64,000 bases of DNA from Paenibacillus sp. FSL R5-0517. Its GTDB lineage: Bacteria; Bacillota; Bacilli; Paenibacillales; Paenibacillaceae. A program made the translations under genes and the position numbers. The first letter of the stretch is position 1. Every line of letters starts with the position of its first letter. Location: NCBI RefSeq assembly GCF_037974355.1, contig NZ_CP150235.1:62001-126000 (forward strand), in the 5' to 3' direction. Positions 1 through 9,587 of the stretch are shown piece after piece. Under the pieces are notes generated by a model. That model searched no databases. It was not told the origin of the DNA and worked only from the letters and a program-made list of their open reading frames with translations.

Positions 1-1284
1 CATGTCCCGCTTGAATTGATCTGTGCGCATGTGCATCATGGTTTCCGTCCCGAATCGGATGATGAAGCCGACAAAATGATGGAACTGGCACAGCAGCTTG
101 GCATTGCATTTGAATGGACCAAGGCCGATGTTCCTTCATATATGGAGCTGACGGGTCAAGGACCACAGGAGGCTGCCCGCAACAAGCGGTATGCTTTTCT
201 ACATGAAGTAGCTACCAAGTATAATGCCGCAAGCATCGCTTTGGCACATCATGCGGATGATCAGGCGGAGACAGTCATGCTTCATTTGCTTCGTGGAACC
301 GGCTTGTCGGGACTCTCAGGAATGAAGTTTAAAAGGCGAGAAAAAAATGTGGAACTTATTCGTCCATGCCTTCGTATAAACAAGACAGACCTTGTAGAAG
401 CTTGTAATACCCAGGGTTTTATGTATTTTAATGATGAAAGCAACACCCTGCGTAAATATCGGCGTAATGCCATTCGCTTGGATGTGCTTCCTTTTTTGGG
501 GCAGTATAATGGACAACTCACGCCGTCATTGAATCGGCTTGCCGAAATTGTGGGTGATGAAGACGATTTCATGGAGCAGAGTGCATATGACACATACAGG
601 TGTCTAGTGCAGGTGAACGGCGGAAGGCAAACCTTTGAGGTGCCTTCCTTCTTGAAGTTACATGTCGCTTTACAACGAAGGTTGATTAAACTAATATTGA
701 ATTATCTGCCTTTGGACAGTGATTTTGTCGACTTTACCCGTATAGAAACCATTCGACACAAGGTCATGGAGACCGATGTGACGACCTGGAGCCTGGATAT
801 AGGACAGACACTCGCCTGCACTCGGGAGTATAATCTGATTTCTTTCGGCATACGGACGGACGTACAGGATCAATCTTACGAGTATCGTCTTGCGCAATGG
901 AGTGGAACTTATGAGCTTTCACTCACCCCAATTAATCGATATATTCGGTTGATGACGGTGAGTCCCGAGGACTATCATGTACCAGAATCGGCGGATCAAG
1001 CCGCGTTTGATGCGGATCAACTGCTTATGCCGCTGGTTGTGCGTTCACGGTTACCTGGAGATACCATGAAAGTAATGGGATTAAACGGAAGCAAAAAGGT
1101 GAAAAATATTTTCATCGATGAGAAAATCCCCCCATCTGTCCGTCCACGTATTCCTGTGGTATGTGATGGAGCAGGTCATATCATCTGGTTACCGGGTGTT
1201 CGACGGTCCAGTGTGGCTCCTGTCAGGGAGGGCACTTCCGCAATCCTGTACATGACTGTAGGCGATTCAGCGATTCAGGGGTAG
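1..1284 (+). CDS. tilS: tRNA(Ile)-lysidine synthetase TilS, 5'-truncated by window start
   Basis: TilS ligates lysine to C34 of the CAU-anticodon tRNA-Ile using ATP, so that it reads AUA codons. The reading frame is open from base 1; a TTG at 16 is only an internal codon, because the ATP-pyrophosphatase P-loop (SGGxDS type) normally lies upstream of the AHVHHGFRP segment seen here. Visible N-domain features are HVHHGFRPES and the LAHHADDQAETVMLHLLRGTG stretch that binds ATP. The C-terminal domain ends in a typical block (RSRLPGD, KKVKNIFIDEKIP, IIWLPGVRRS). Hpt follows after 52 bp, the same order as in Bacillus subtilis, where the pair is essential. Identification is firm; only the start is missing. 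Confidence 0.95.
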   Translation, partial: HVPLELICAHVHHGFRPESDDEADKMMELAQQLGIAFEWTKADVPSYMELTGQGPQEAARNKRYAFLHEVATKYNAASIALAHHADDQAETVMLHLLRGTGLSGLSGMKFKRREKNVELIRPCLRINKTDLVEACNTQGFMYFNDESNTLRKYRRNAIRLDVLPFLGQYNGQLTPSLNRLAEIVGDEDDFMEQSAYDTYRCLVQVNGGRQTFEVPSFLKLHVALQRRLIKLILNYLPLDSDFVDFTRIETIRHKVMETDVTTWSLDIGQTLACTREYNLISFGIRTDVQDQSYEYRLAQWSGTYELSLTPINRYIRLMTVSPEDYHVPESADQAAFDADQLLMPLVVRSRLPGDTMKVMGLNGSKKVKNIFIDEKIPPSVRPRIPVVCDGAGHIIWLPGVRRSSVAPVREGTSAILYMTVGDSAIQG

Positions 1285-1336
1285 TGGTTATGGTTCAGGT
1301 AAGGCTTTCATAGTATAACTTAGGAGGTTCGCACAG

Positions 1337-1876
1337 TTGCAGAACGACATTCAAGAAGTATTGATCAGTGAAGAAGAAATTCAGAGTAAAGTCAAGGAAT
1401 TAGGTGCAACACTAAGTGCCGAATATGCAAACCGCAATCCTTTGGTCATTTGTGTGCTCAAGGGTGCGTTTATATTTATGGCTGATTTGGTTAAAAACAT
1501 AACGGTACCTGTTGAAATGGATTTTATGGCGGTATCCAGTTACGGCGCTTCCACCAAGTCATCAGGTGTTGTCAAAATCATTAAGGATCTGGATGTGTCC
1601 GTTGAAGGACGGGAAGTTTTGATTGTCGAAGATATTATCGACAGCGGACTTACACTCAGCTATCTGATTGAACTGTTAGAAAACCGCGGTGCCGAATCGG
1701 TGCGTGTGGTTACGCTGTTCGACAAGCCTTCAGGCCGTAAAGTTGAGTTGGAAGCTCATTACACAGGCTTTGACATTCCTGACGCGTTCATCGTTGGTTA
1801 CGGTTTGGATTTTGCGGAGAAGTACCGGAACCTGCCCTATATCGGGATTTTGAAGCCGGAAGTCTATAGTAGCTAA
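1337..1876 (+). CDS. hpt: Hypoxanthine(-guanine) phosphoribosyltransferase
   Basis: This purine-salvage enzyme transfers the phosphoribosyl group of PRPP to hypoxanthine or guanine. The 179-residue length is normal for bacterial HPRT. The PRPP-binding loop is [14 protein letters not shown] near residues 94-107, with the two acidic residues ED before it; the flexible loop ([11 protein letters not shown]) and the base-binding end ([15 protein letters not shown]) are also present. The start is a TTG at 1337 placed 10-11 bases after a strong AGGAGG; no ATG fits. It lies between tilS and ftsH, as in B. subtilis (hprT). In other Firmicutes HPRT can act together with TilS and FtsH gene expression, but nothing in this sequence tests that. 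Confidence 0.95.
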   Translation: MQNDIQEVLISEEEIQSKVKELGATLSAEYANRNPLVICVLKGAFIFMADLVKNITVPVEMDFMAVSSYGASTKSSGVVKIIKDLDVSVEGREVLIVEDIIDSGLTLSYLIELLENRGAESVRVVTLFDKPSGRKVELEAHYTGFDIPDAFIVGYGLDFAEKYRNLPYIGILKPEVYSS

Positions 1877-1882
1877 TATCCT

Positions 1883-1947
1883 GCCCGACCCAAGCCTTGA
1901 GCTGTTCTTGGCTTCTGTTGAGAAGCCATGTCGGGCTATGTTAAAAT
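1883..1947 (+). promoter_or_regulatory. Hairpin and probable sigma-A promoter before ftsH
   Basis: The hpt-ftsH gap holds a two-step hairpin: GCCCGAC at 1883-1889 pairs with GTCGGGC at 1930-1936, and inside it GGCTTCT pairs with AGAAGCC around a GTTG loop. No T-run follows, so it is not a normal terminator. Overlapping it is a promoter-like TTGAGA (1918-1923), 18 bp, TAAAAT (1942-1947). FtsH transcription could therefore be partly independent of tilS-hpt. The promoter call is inference. Confidence 0.45.
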
Positions 1948-1976
1948 AATTAAAGTGTCTCGAGAGGAGGTAGGGG

Positions 1977-4022
1977 ATGAATCGGTTCATCCGGAATTCT
2001 GGTTTTTATTTGATTCTTTTTTTAGTTGTGGTGGGGATAGTCCAGTTCGTCAGCAATGGCGGCGAAGCCACCGATAATCCTAGATATGATCAGTTGCGTG
2101 CAGCGATCAAAGCCAACAATGTCTCTGAATTGACGGTTCAATTCAACGGTCAAACGTATCTCGTGACCGGTCAATACAAGAAGGCACCAGATGGCGCCAA
2201 ATCAGAAAATTTCTCAACGTATATTCCTCCTACGGATGAGGCAATTAGTGAGCTTGTAGCTGCAAGTGAAACTAACAATTTCCAATATCATCAGGAGCCA
2301 ATGAAAGGTGACAGCATCTGGTTGACGTTGCTGACTTCCTTTATCCCTTTGATCATTATGTTCCTGCTGTTCTTCTTCCTGTTTAATCAGGCTCAAGGCG
2401 GCGGCGGTAAAGTAATGAACTTTGGTAAAAGCCGTGCTCGTCTCTATAACGAAGAGAAGAAGCGGGTTACATTTGAAGATGTTGCGGGTGCTGACGAAGA
2501 GAAACAGGAACTTGTTGAGGTTGTAGACTTCCTCAAGGACCCTCGTAAATTCGCAGCAGTAGGTGCACGGATTCCTAAGGGCGTATTGCTCGTAGGTCCT
2601 CCAGGTACAGGTAAAACGTTGCTCGCTCGTGCGGTAGCCGGTGAAGCGGGTGTACCATTCTTCAGTATTTCAGGTTCCGACTTCGTGGAAATGTTTGTCG
2701 GTGTCGGTGCATCACGTGTACGTGATTTGTTTGAAAATGCAAAGAAAAATGCGCCATGTATCATCTTTATCGATGAGATTGATGCTGTAGGACGTCAGCG
2801 TGGTGCTGGTCTTGGTGGTGGTCACGATGAGCGTGAGCAAACACTTAACCAGTTGCTCGTTGAAATGGACGGTTTCGGAGCTAACGAAGGTATTATCATC
2901 GTAGCTGCAACGAACCGTGCAGATATTTTGGACCCTGCCTTGCTGCGTCCAGGACGTTTTGACCGTCAAATTACGGTTGACCGCCCTGATGTAAAAGGTC
3001 GTGAAGCTGTCTTGAAAGTACATTCCCGTAATAAACCACTGACTAAAGACGTGAAGATGGATATTATCGCGAAACGTACAACAGGTTTCTCTGGTGCAGA
3101 TTTGGAGAATCTCTTGAACGAAGCGGCATTGCTAGCAGCACGTCGTAATCGTAAAGATATTTCCATGAAAGAAGTTGACGAAGCGATTGACCGTGTCATC
3201 GTTGGTACGGAGAAGAAAAGCCGTGTCATCAGTGATCGTGAGAAACGAATCGTTGCTTATCACGAAGCAGGCCATACCATTGTAGGATACTTCCTGGAAC
3301 ATGCTGATATGGTACATAAAGTGACCATTATCCCGCGCGGACGTGCGGGTGGATATGTAATCATGTTGCCAAAAGAAGACCGTATGCTGGTTACCAAGCA
3401 GGAACTGTTGGATAAAGTAACCGGACTTCTCGGAGGTCGTGTAGCTGAAGAATTGTTCATCGGAGAGATTGGTACTGGTGCATACAGTGACTTCCAGCAA
3501 GCGACAGGTATTGTTCGCAGCATGGTTATGGAATACGGAATGAGTGAGAAATTGGGACCTATGCAATTCGGAAGTTCACAAGGACAGGTATTCCTTGGTC
3601 GGGATATCGGTCATGAACAGAATTACTCGGATTCCATTGCGTATGAGATTGATCAGGAAATGCAACGCTTTATCAATGAATGTTATGAGAAATGTAAGGA
3701 CTTGCTTGTTAAACATTCAAAAGAGATGCATCTGATCGCTCAAACTTTGCTTGAGGTAGAGACTTTGGAAATGGATCAGATCAAGCAATTGATCGAAACA
3801 GGTTCCTTAACTCCAAAAGCAGAGAACGACAATGATGGTGAAGGCACACCAACTGAAGGCGGAGAGCCAATCATCGACAACATCGGTGATGTGCGTGTCC
3901 GTATTCAAGGTAAAGATGAAACGCCTGAGCCACCAGCAGGAGATATTCCAAACGAGTCTCCGAATCTGGAAAAAGGTAATAACAATAACCCGGATGATGG
4001 CGGAACGAAGCCAACGTCTTAA
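1977..4022 (+). CDS. ftsH: ATP-dependent zinc metalloprotease FtsH
   Basis: This membrane-anchored AAA+ protease degrades misfolded membrane proteins and some cytosolic regulators; in Bacillus it also affects sporulation by removing Spo0E. The 681 residues show TM1 (about 9-26), an external domain, TM2 (about 115-136), then the AAA module with Walker A GPPGTGKT (207-214), Walker B IIFIDEID (262-269) and the second region of homology ending RPGRFDR (about 325-330). The protease domain carries the zinc motif HEAGH (429-433). The last ~60 residues are acidic, Asn/Pro/Gly-rich and probably disordered. A GAGAGGAGG Shine-Dalgarno precedes ATG 1977. An intrinsic terminator follows. Confidence 0.98.
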   Translation: MNRFIRNSGFYLILFLVVVGIVQFVSNGGEATDNPRYDQLRAAIKANNVSELTVQFNGQTYLVTGQYKKAPDGAKSENFSTYIPPTDEAISELVAASETNNFQYHQEPMKGDSIWLTLLTSFIPLIIMFLLFFFLFNQAQGGGGKVMNFGKSRARLYNEEKKRVTFEDVAGADEEKQELVEVVDFLKDPRKFAAVGARIPKGVLLVGPPGTGKTLLARAVAGEAGVPFFSISGSDFVEMFVGVGASRVRDLFENAKKNAPCIIFIDEIDAVGRQRGAGLGGGHDEREQTLNQLLVEMDGFGANEGIIIVAATNRADILDPALLRPGRFDRQITVDRPDVKGREAVLKVHSRNKPLTKDVKMDIIAKRTTGFSGADLENLLNEAALLAARRNRKDISMKEVDEAIDRVIVGTEKKSRVISDREKRIVAYHEAGHTIVGYFLEHADMVHKVTIIPRGRAGGYVIMLPKEDRMLVTKQELLDKVTGLLGGRVAEELFIGEIGTGAYSDFQQATGIVRSMVMEYGMSEKLGPMQFGSSQGQVFLGRDIGHEQNYSDSIAYEIDQEMQRFINECYEKCKDLLVKHSKEMHLIAQTLLEVETLEMDQIKQLIETGSLTPKAENDNDGEGTPTEGGEPIIDNIGDVRVRIQGKDETPEPPAGDIPNESPNLEKGNNNNPDDGGTKPTS

Positions 4023-4060
4023 TGAATAATACATCTGGCTACGCCAGCAGGTGAAATCAG

Positions 4061-4085
4061 GAGAGCCCTTGGGCTCTCTTTTTTT
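4061..4085 (+). terminator. Intrinsic terminator after ftsH
   Basis: GAGAGCCC and GGGCTCTC form a perfect 8-bp stem with a 2-base gap, followed directly by seven T residues. Confidence 0.9.
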
Positions 4086-4188
4086 GTCCATTATTTTAAA
4101 AGGGGATAGATACAGATAAACGGGAGTTAGATGGCGAACCAGTTAGCAAACAGGTGGTTAAGGTGCTGTACCGGGCCTTTTTCATTTA

Positions 4189-4217
4189 TTGACAGAGTCG
4201 TGAACGTTGTGTAGATT
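4189..4217 (+). promoter_or_regulatory. Sigma-A promoter of the nad-coaX operon
   Basis: TTGACA at 4189-4194, a 17-bp spacer and TAGATT at 4212-4217. It lies about 105 bp upstream of nadA, after the ftsH terminator, so the nad operon is transcribed on its own. Confidence 0.75.
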
Positions 4218-4223
4218 AGTTGT

Positions 4224-4298
4224 TAAACCGCTTGTGATTCGTTTCTCAAGCGACATTAACGACTTAGGATGGCCCTACGAAACAGCGTATGACGCTGT
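4224..4298 (+). promoter_or_regulatory. Inverted repeats in the nadA leader
   Basis: Just downstream of the nad promoter, CGCTTG (4229-4234) and CAAGCG (4247-4252) form an inverted repeat, with outer GTTAA/TTAAC extending it. A second hairpin, ACAGCG-TATGA-CGCTGT, lies at 4282-4298, close to the nadA Shine-Dalgarno. They could be an operator for a NAD-responsive repressor (NadR/YrxA type) or leader structure; I cannot tell which. Confidence 0.4.
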
Positions 4299-4321
4299 CC
4301 CGATAAAGGAGAGGATCACAG

Positions 4322-5260
4322 GTGGAAGCTCTGGCTTTAGAGCGCAAGGCTGAGATGAACCGCGAGCTGCGTGAGCGGCTGATGGAATTGAAGAAGGAAC
4401 GGAATGCCATTATTCTTGCCCATTATTATCAACGTGACGAGGTACAGGAGGTTGCTGACTTCCGTGGAGATTCGTTTTTGTTAGCCCAGAAGGCAGCACA
4501 AACCGATGCCGATGTAATTGTTTTCTGTGGTGTTCATTTTATGGGTGAAAGCGCTAAAATTCTGGCGCCGAACAAAACAGTTATTATTCCGGATGAACGT
4601 GCGGGCTGCCCGATGGCAGATATGGTGAACGTGGATGGACTACGCAAATTGAAAGCACAACACCCTAACGCCAAGGTGGTTACTTATATCAATTCCTCGG
4701 CTGAGATTAAGGCTGAGACTGACATCTGTTGTACTTCAGCGAATGCAGTTCGGGTTATTCAATCGGTGGATTCCGACGAGATTATCTGGGTACCTGATAA
4801 AAACCTGGGACATTACGTGCAGCAGCATACAGACAAAAAAATGATTATCTGGGAAGGTTACTGCAACACGCATGATATGCTCACAGTCAAGGATGTGGTG
4901 GAGATGAGAGCTAAGCATCCAAATGCAGAGTTTGTTGTTCATCCAGAGTGTCGCCCTGAAGTTGTGGAAATGGGTGATTTTGTGGGCAGCACAACAGCTA
5001 TTCTGGAGTATTGCAAAAATTCATCAGCGAAGGAATTTATCGTAGGTACCGAAGATGGCACAGGATATCAGCTTCGTCTGGACAGTCCGGATAAACAGTT
5101 CCACTTTGCTACCAAGTTCCTCGTATGTCCCAATATGAAGGTGAACAACTTGAAGAAACTGGTGAAATGCCTGGAAACGATGAAGCCGCAGATCTACGTG
5201 CCACCGGCTGTTGCCGACAAAGCCAGAGAATCACTAGAGCGCATGTTGTTGGTAAAATAG
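4322..5260 (+). CDS. nadA: Quinolinate synthase NadA
   Basis: NadA condenses iminoaspartate (from NadB) with dihydroxyacetone phosphate to quinolinate using a [4Fe-4S] cluster. The 312-residue protein has the three expected cluster cysteines: about C96 (AGCPMAD), C181 (GYCNTHD) and C269 (LVCPNMK). The family motifs ILAHYYQ, FCGVHFMGESAKIL and HPECRPEV are all present. The start is GTG 4322 behind AAAGGAGAGG; an ATG start is not available nearby. It is the first gene of nadA-nadB-nadC-coaX. Length is close to the short NadA form (about 300 residues) rather than the 350-370 residues of E. coli or B. subtilis. Confidence 0.96.
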   Translation: MEALALERKAEMNRELRERLMELKKERNAIILAHYYQRDEVQEVADFRGDSFLLAQKAAQTDADVIVFCGVHFMGESAKILAPNKTVIIPDERAGCPMADMVNVDGLRKLKAQHPNAKVVTYINSSAEIKAETDICCTSANAVRVIQSVDSDEIIWVPDKNLGHYVQQHTDKKMIIWEGYCNTHDMLTVKDVVEMRAKHPNAEFVVHPECRPEVVEMGDFVGSTTAILEYCKNSSAKEFIVGTEDGTGYQLRLDSPDKQFHFATKFLVCPNMKVNNLKKLVKCLETMKPQIYVPPAVADKARESLERMLLVK

Positions 5261-5295
5261 GATGCGCTACTCTTGCTCCAAGACAGGTGAATAAC

Positions 5296-6930
5296 ATGAT
5301 ACCGCAATATTTAGTTGATTTTGATCTGTCTGCGCTACCCTTGGTAGAGACGGATGTACTGGTTATAGGCTCAGGGATTGCTGGCTTGTTTACTGCTATT
5401 AAGGCCAGTGAACAACAACGTGTATTAATGATCACGAAGAAGTCATTACTTGAAAGTAACACCAGATATGCGCAGGGAGGAATCGCTGCGGTTATTGCTG
5501 AGGATGATTCACCTGCTTACCACTTGCAGGACACACTTGTTGCAGGAGCGGGCTTATGCCGCTCCGAGGCGGTAGAGGTATTGGTGAATGAGGGTCCGGA
5601 CGGAGTGAAGGAACTGATTCGTCTGGGTACTTTGTTTGATCTGGAGAACGGCGAGTTGGCATTGACGCAGGAAGGTGCGCATAGCCACCGCCGTATTTTG
5701 CATGCCAACGGGGATGCCACGGGATATGAGATTGTACGTGCACTTGCTGTCGAAGTGAATGAGCATCCCGGGATTGAAGTATGGGATGAGCATTTTGTTG
5801 TTGACCTGATTACAGAGCGAGGGGAATGCATTGGCGCACTGGTTCAAAAGGATGACGGATCGCAAGTGTTCGTGAAAGCACAGGCAACCGTTCTTTGCTC
5901 TGGCGGGGCAGGGCAACTATACCGATACACAACGAACCCGGATGTAGCTACTGCCGATGGTGTAGCAATGGCCTACCGGGCTGGGGCTATCGTGCGTGAC
6001 ATGGAATTTATCCAATTCCACCCCACCTCTCTTTGTTACCCGGGGGCCCCGCGTTTCCTTGTGTCAGAAGCCGTACGTGGTGAAGGAGCATACTTGCGCA
6101 ATGTGAAGGGCGAACGTTTCATGGATCGTTATCATGTCCAGCTTGAACTGGCCCCACGCGATATCGTGGCACGAGCGATTGTTAGTGAGATGGAGTCCAC
6201 CAACAGTACGTTCGTGTATTTGGACATTACGCATGAACAGCCAGAGATGATCAAGCACCGGTTTCCTACCATATATGAGACTTGTATGCGTTATGGATTG
6301 GACATGACAACCGACTGGATTCCCGTTGCACCTGCTGCCCATTACATGATGGGTGGCGTGAAAACGGATTTAAGTGGAGAGAGCAGCATCTCCCGATTAT
6401 TTGCTTGTGGCGAGGTATCTTCTACAGGAGTGCATGGAGCTAACCGACTGGCAAGCAACTCCTTATCAGAAGCGATTGTATTTGGCCGGAGAATTGTTGA
6501 GCGTATTCAATCTCTTCCTCCGCTTGGTTCATTACAAGGAAGAGCGGGTGCGCCTTCATCTGCGGGCATGAATAGCAAGATCAACAAGATCATGGAAGAG
6601 CAAAAGCCGGTATCCGAAAGACGCTTACGATTACAGAAAATGATGGTTCGTCAGGTAGGCTTGCGCCGAAAAGGTGAGGACCTGCGGAAGGCCATGGAGA
6701 AGCTGCAACAGGAATTGCAGTTTTTTGATCAGACACTTACTCATAAGGAAGAGTTGGAGTATGCCAATCTTCTGACCTGTGCCTGGTTAGTTACCGGTGG
6801 CGCATTACACCGCGAGGAGAGTCGGGGGGCTCACTATCGTGAGGATTTCCCGGTACGTGATGATATGGTGTGGCAGAAGCATAGTCTGCAGCAGCGAGAA
6901 CAAGCGATTGTGGAGGAATTGATGTCATGA
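5296..6930 (+). CDS. nadB: L-aspartate oxidase NadB
   Basis: This FAD enzyme oxidises L-aspartate to iminoaspartate, the NadA substrate. The protein has 544 residues. The FAD-binding motif VLVIGSGIAGLFTA lies near residues 20-33, followed by SNTRYAQGGIAAV, the catalytic HSHRRILHANGDATG region and the succinate-dehydrogenase-like RFLVSEAVRGEGAYLRN. The C-terminal helical domain is complete. The open frame extends upstream into nadA, but homology begins at IPQYLVDF, so ATG 5296 with AGGTGA before it is chosen. It overlaps nadC by 4 bp (ATGA), which indicates translational coupling. Confidence 0.96.
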   Translation: MIPQYLVDFDLSALPLVETDVLVIGSGIAGLFTAIKASEQQRVLMITKKSLLESNTRYAQGGIAAVIAEDDSPAYHLQDTLVAGAGLCRSEAVEVLVNEGPDGVKELIRLGTLFDLENGELALTQEGAHSHRRILHANGDATGYEIVRALAVEVNEHPGIEVWDEHFVVDLITERGECIGALVQKDDGSQVFVKAQATVLCSGGAGQLYRYTTNPDVATADGVAMAYRAGAIVRDMEFIQFHPTSLCYPGAPRFLVSEAVRGEGAYLRNVKGERFMDRYHVQLELAPRDIVARAIVSEMESTNSTFVYLDITHEQPEMIKHRFPTIYETCMRYGLDMTTDWIPVAPAAHYMMGGVKTDLSGESSISRLFACGEVSSTGVHGANRLASNSLSEAIVFGRRIVERIQSLPPLGSLQGRAGAPSSAGMNSKINKIMEEQKPVSERRLRLQKMMVRQVGLRRKGEDLRKAMEKLQQELQFFDQTLTHKEELEYANLLTCAWLVTGGALHREESRGAHYREDFPVRDDMVWQKHSLQQREQAIVEELMS

Positions 6931-7793
6931 TACTGAACGGATATAATGAAGGGCTTATCGAATCAATCAAAAACTGGCTTCGTGAAGATGTCGGTGCAGG
7001 TGACGTTACAACGAGTGTGACGATCCCAGCAGGCAACCAATCCAAGGCTATTATACACGCCAAAGACAATGGTATTATTGCAGGCATGACTGTGGCTGAA
7101 CTTGTATTTCAGATCGTTGATCCTGATCTTGTTTTTACACCGAAGGTAACAGACGGAGACAAGGTTACCCACGGCACAATTTTAGCCGAGGTAGAGGGAA
7201 GTACACACTCGCTACTTACGGGGGAACGACTGGCACTCAACTTGCTGCAACGTATGTCCGGGATTGCTACGCGTACGCGTGCTTACGTTGATCTGCTGGA
7301 TGGACTTGAGACCAGACTTGTGGATACACGTAAGACAACGCCGGGTCACCGATTACTTGAGAAATACGCAGTGCGCGTGGGTGGCGGAGCGAATCATCGA
7401 TTTGGACTGTACGATGCCGTTATGATTAAGGATAACCACATCAAGGGTGCAGGCGGAATCACCGAGGCGGTACAGCGTGCGCGAACCGTTATTCCACATA
7501 CGATGACGATTGAAGTGGAGACTGAAAATCTGGAGCAGGTGAGAGAAGCCTTGCAAGCCGGGGCAGATATCATTATGCTGGATAACATGCATCCAGAGCG
7601 GATGCGTGAAGCGGTTGAGCTTATTCGTGAACAGGCTCCTCATGTGAAGGTTGAAGCATCCGGTAACGTATCCCTCCAGACCATTCGTGGTATTGCTGAG
7701 AGTGGTGTGGATGTAATCTCGGTTGGCAGGTTAACCTATTCTTTTGAGAGCCTGGATATCAGCCTGGATTTAAATGAAAAGAAAGAGGGGTGA
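6927..7793 (+). CDS. nadC: Nicotinate-nucleotide pyrophosphorylase (quinolinate phosphoribosyltransferase)
   Basis: NadC converts quinolinate and PRPP to nicotinate mononucleotide, the last de novo step before the common NAD pathway. The 288 residues are the usual length. Signature elements are REDVGAGDVT near the N-terminus, the LNLLQRMSGIATRT helix, DTRKTTPGHR, KYAVRVGGGANHR and the C-terminal barrel strands IMLDNM and VEASGNVS. ATG 6927 overlaps the nadB stop. Only 6 bp separate it from coaX, so the four genes form one transcription unit. Confidence 0.96.
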   Translation: MILNGYNEGLIESIKNWLREDVGAGDVTTSVTIPAGNQSKAIIHAKDNGIIAGMTVAELVFQIVDPDLVFTPKVTDGDKVTHGTILAEVEGSTHSLLTGERLALNLLQRMSGIATRTRAYVDLLDGLETRLVDTRKTTPGHRLLEKYAVRVGGGANHRFGLYDAVMIKDNHIKGAGGITEAVQRARTVIPHTMTIEVETENLEQVREALQAGADIIMLDNMHPERMREAVELIREQAPHVKVEASGNVSLQTIRGIAESGVDVISVGRLTYSFESLDISLDLNEKKEG

Positions 7794-7799
7794 ACCTCT

Positions 7800-8570
7800 T
7801 TGATTCTAGTTGTAGACGTGGGGAACAGCAATATGGTGCTCGGCGTATATCAAGGCCGGGAATTGCTGCACCACTTTCGTCTGAGTACATCCCGTCAGTC
7901 AACAGTGGATGAATACGGCGTATTGATTTATAATTTATTTCATATGTCGGGTATCAGGGCAAGTGACATCGAAGGTGTCATCATCTCATCTGTGGTTCCG
8001 CCACTGGTGAATGTCATCGAAGCGATGTGTGAGAAATATGTAGGCAAAAAAGCTTTACTCGTCGGGCCCGGCATTAAAACCGGCTTGAACTTGCGATATG
8101 AGAACCCTCGTGAAGTGGGTGCAGATCGTATTGTGAATGCAGTAGCGGCCGTTGAGAAATATGGCGGCCCTCTCGTCGTGGTCGATTTCGGTACCGCAAC
8201 GACCTTTGACTGTATTGACGAGAAAGGTCACTACCTGGGTGGAGCTATTGTACCTGGCATTCAGATCGCCACGGAAGCCCTCTATGAGCGGGCATCCAAG
8301 CTGCCTCGTATAGAGCTGGAGAAACCTAAAAAGGTCATTGGCCGTAATACTATTCATGCCATGCAAGCAGGTATTATATTTGGCTATGCAGGGCAGGTAG
8401 ACGGTATTGTAGAACGCATTCGCGAAGAGATGGGTGCGAAACCCAGAGTTATCGCGACAGGTGGTCTCGCTACACTTATCGCAGAAGAAACCCGTAGTAT
8501 AGAGGAAGTTGATCCGCTGCTTACGCTTGAAGGGCTGCGTATTATATATGAGCGGAACCGGGAAAGGTGA
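7800..8570 (+). CDS. coaX: Type III pantothenate kinase CoaX
   Basis: CoaX phosphorylates pantothenate, the first step of coenzyme A synthesis, and belongs to the ASKHA fold; unlike type I kinases it is not inhibited by CoA. The 256-residue protein has the PHOSPHATE 1 motif ([13 protein letters not shown]) at the N-terminus, [11 protein letters not shown] near residue 100, and FGTATTFD near 125. The start is TTG 7800 after AAAGAGGGGTG; residue 1 then matches the family start exactly. In B. subtilis coaX (yacB) directly follows ftsH, whereas here nadABC is interposed and coaX sits at the end of that operon, pairing two cofactor pathways. Confidence 0.95.
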   Translation: MILVVDVGNSNMVLGVYQGRELLHHFRLSTSRQSTVDEYGVLIYNLFHMSGIRASDIEGVIISSVVPPLVNVIEAMCEKYVGKKALLVGPGIKTGLNLRYENPREVGADRIVNAVAAVEKYGGPLVVVDFGTATTFDCIDEKGHYLGGAIVPGIQIATEALYERASKLPRIELEKPKKVIGRNTIHAMQAGIIFGYAGQVDGIVERIREEMGAKPRVIATGGLATLIAEETRSIEEVDPLLTLEGLRIIYERNRER

Positions 8571-8578
8571 GCATAGAG

Positions 8579-8627
8579 ACGGCATACAGCGGGCTGAGAT
8601 TACAGCTTAAGTGTTGTGCCGTTTTTT
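8579..8627 (+). terminator. Probable terminator after coaX
   Basis: ACGGCA (8579-8584) pairs with TGCCGT (8617-8622), with further pairing inside the arm, and the stem ends in TTTTTT. It separates the nad-coaX unit from hslO. Confidence 0.65.
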
Positions 8628-8673
8628 CTGTGTTACGACTATTATGGCGATACGCCAAAGGAGGCTGAATGAC

Positions 8674-9564
8674 TTGGAAAACAACAACAAGCATGACCGG
8701 TTAATTCGTGGTACAGCAATGAATGGAAAGGTAAGAGCCTTTGCTATCCAGACTACGGAACTGGTTGAGGAACTACGCAGAAGACATGATACGTTTCCCA
8801 CGGCTACAGCTGCCATGGGGCGTACGGTTACAACTGCAGCCATTATGGGTGCAATGCTCAAAGGTGAAGAGAAGTTAACGGTACAAGTCAACGGCGATGG
8901 TCCAATTGGACAGATTGTAGCCGATGCCAATGCCAAAGGCGAAGTACGAGGATATGTTTCTAATCCACATGTACATCTGCCAAGCAACAGTGTGGGGAAA
9001 CTGGACGTTGCCGGTGCGGTTGGAACGGAAGGTTTCATTAACATAACGAAAGACCTGGGATTGAAAGAGCCATATCGTGGCAGTGTACCTATTATTTCAG
9101 GAGAACTGGGTGAAGACTTCACGTACTATTTTGCTCAATCGGAGCAAACACCTTCTGCTGTAGGCGTTGGCGTGCTCGTTGATACGGATAATTCCGTTAT
9201 TGTCGCAGGCGGATTCATTATGCAGCTGTTGCCGGGATTGACAGACCAAGAGATCACGGCGATCGAAAATGCTATTAGTGCATTGCCGCCAGTGACGACT
9301 TTACTGGAGCAGGGGCTTGAATTGGAAGAGTTGCTTCGCCGATTGTTGCCAGATGTACAAGTAATGGAAGGGTTGGATATTCATTTTAGCTGTGAGTGTT
9401 CACGTGAGCGGGTAGAGAAGACGCTAATCAGCCTGGGCCAAACGGAGATGGAACAATTAATTGAAGAAGAGGGCCAAGCTGAAGTAGTTTGCCAATTCTG
9501 TAATGAAGCTTATGACTTTAATAAAGAACAACTTGAGACCATCCTAGAGCAAGCCAAGAACTGA
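8674..9564 (+). CDS. hslO: Redox-regulated molecular chaperone Hsp33
   Basis: Hsp33 is a holdase that is activated when oxidation releases zinc from four cysteines. Those cysteines appear near the C-terminus as CECS and CQFC, in the CXC...CXXC pattern. The N-terminal core shows TTELVEELRRRH, TATAAMGR, the GAMLKGEEKLTVQVNGDGPIG substrate platform and VGVLVDTDNS. AAAGGAGG at 8657-8664 sits 9 bases before TTG 8674, giving 296 residues, the usual length; the longer open frame from 8611 crosses the terminator and is not used. A nearby ATG at 8669 is out of frame. Same order as B. subtilis yacB-yacC. Confidence 0.95.
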   Translation: MENNNKHDRLIRGTAMNGKVRAFAIQTTELVEELRRRHDTFPTATAAMGRTVTTAAIMGAMLKGEEKLTVQVNGDGPIGQIVADANAKGEVRGYVSNPHVHLPSNSVGKLDVAGAVGTEGFINITKDLGLKEPYRGSVPIISGELGEDFTYYFAQSEQTPSAVGVGVLVDTDNSVIVAGGFIMQLLPGLTDQEITAIENAISALPPVTTLLEQGLELEELLRRLLPDVQVMEGLDIHFSCECSRERVEKTLISLGQTEMEQLIEEEGQAEVVCQFCNEAYDFNKEQLETILEQAKN

Positions 9565-9587
9565 TCTATGCGGGGACGGGATGCGGA

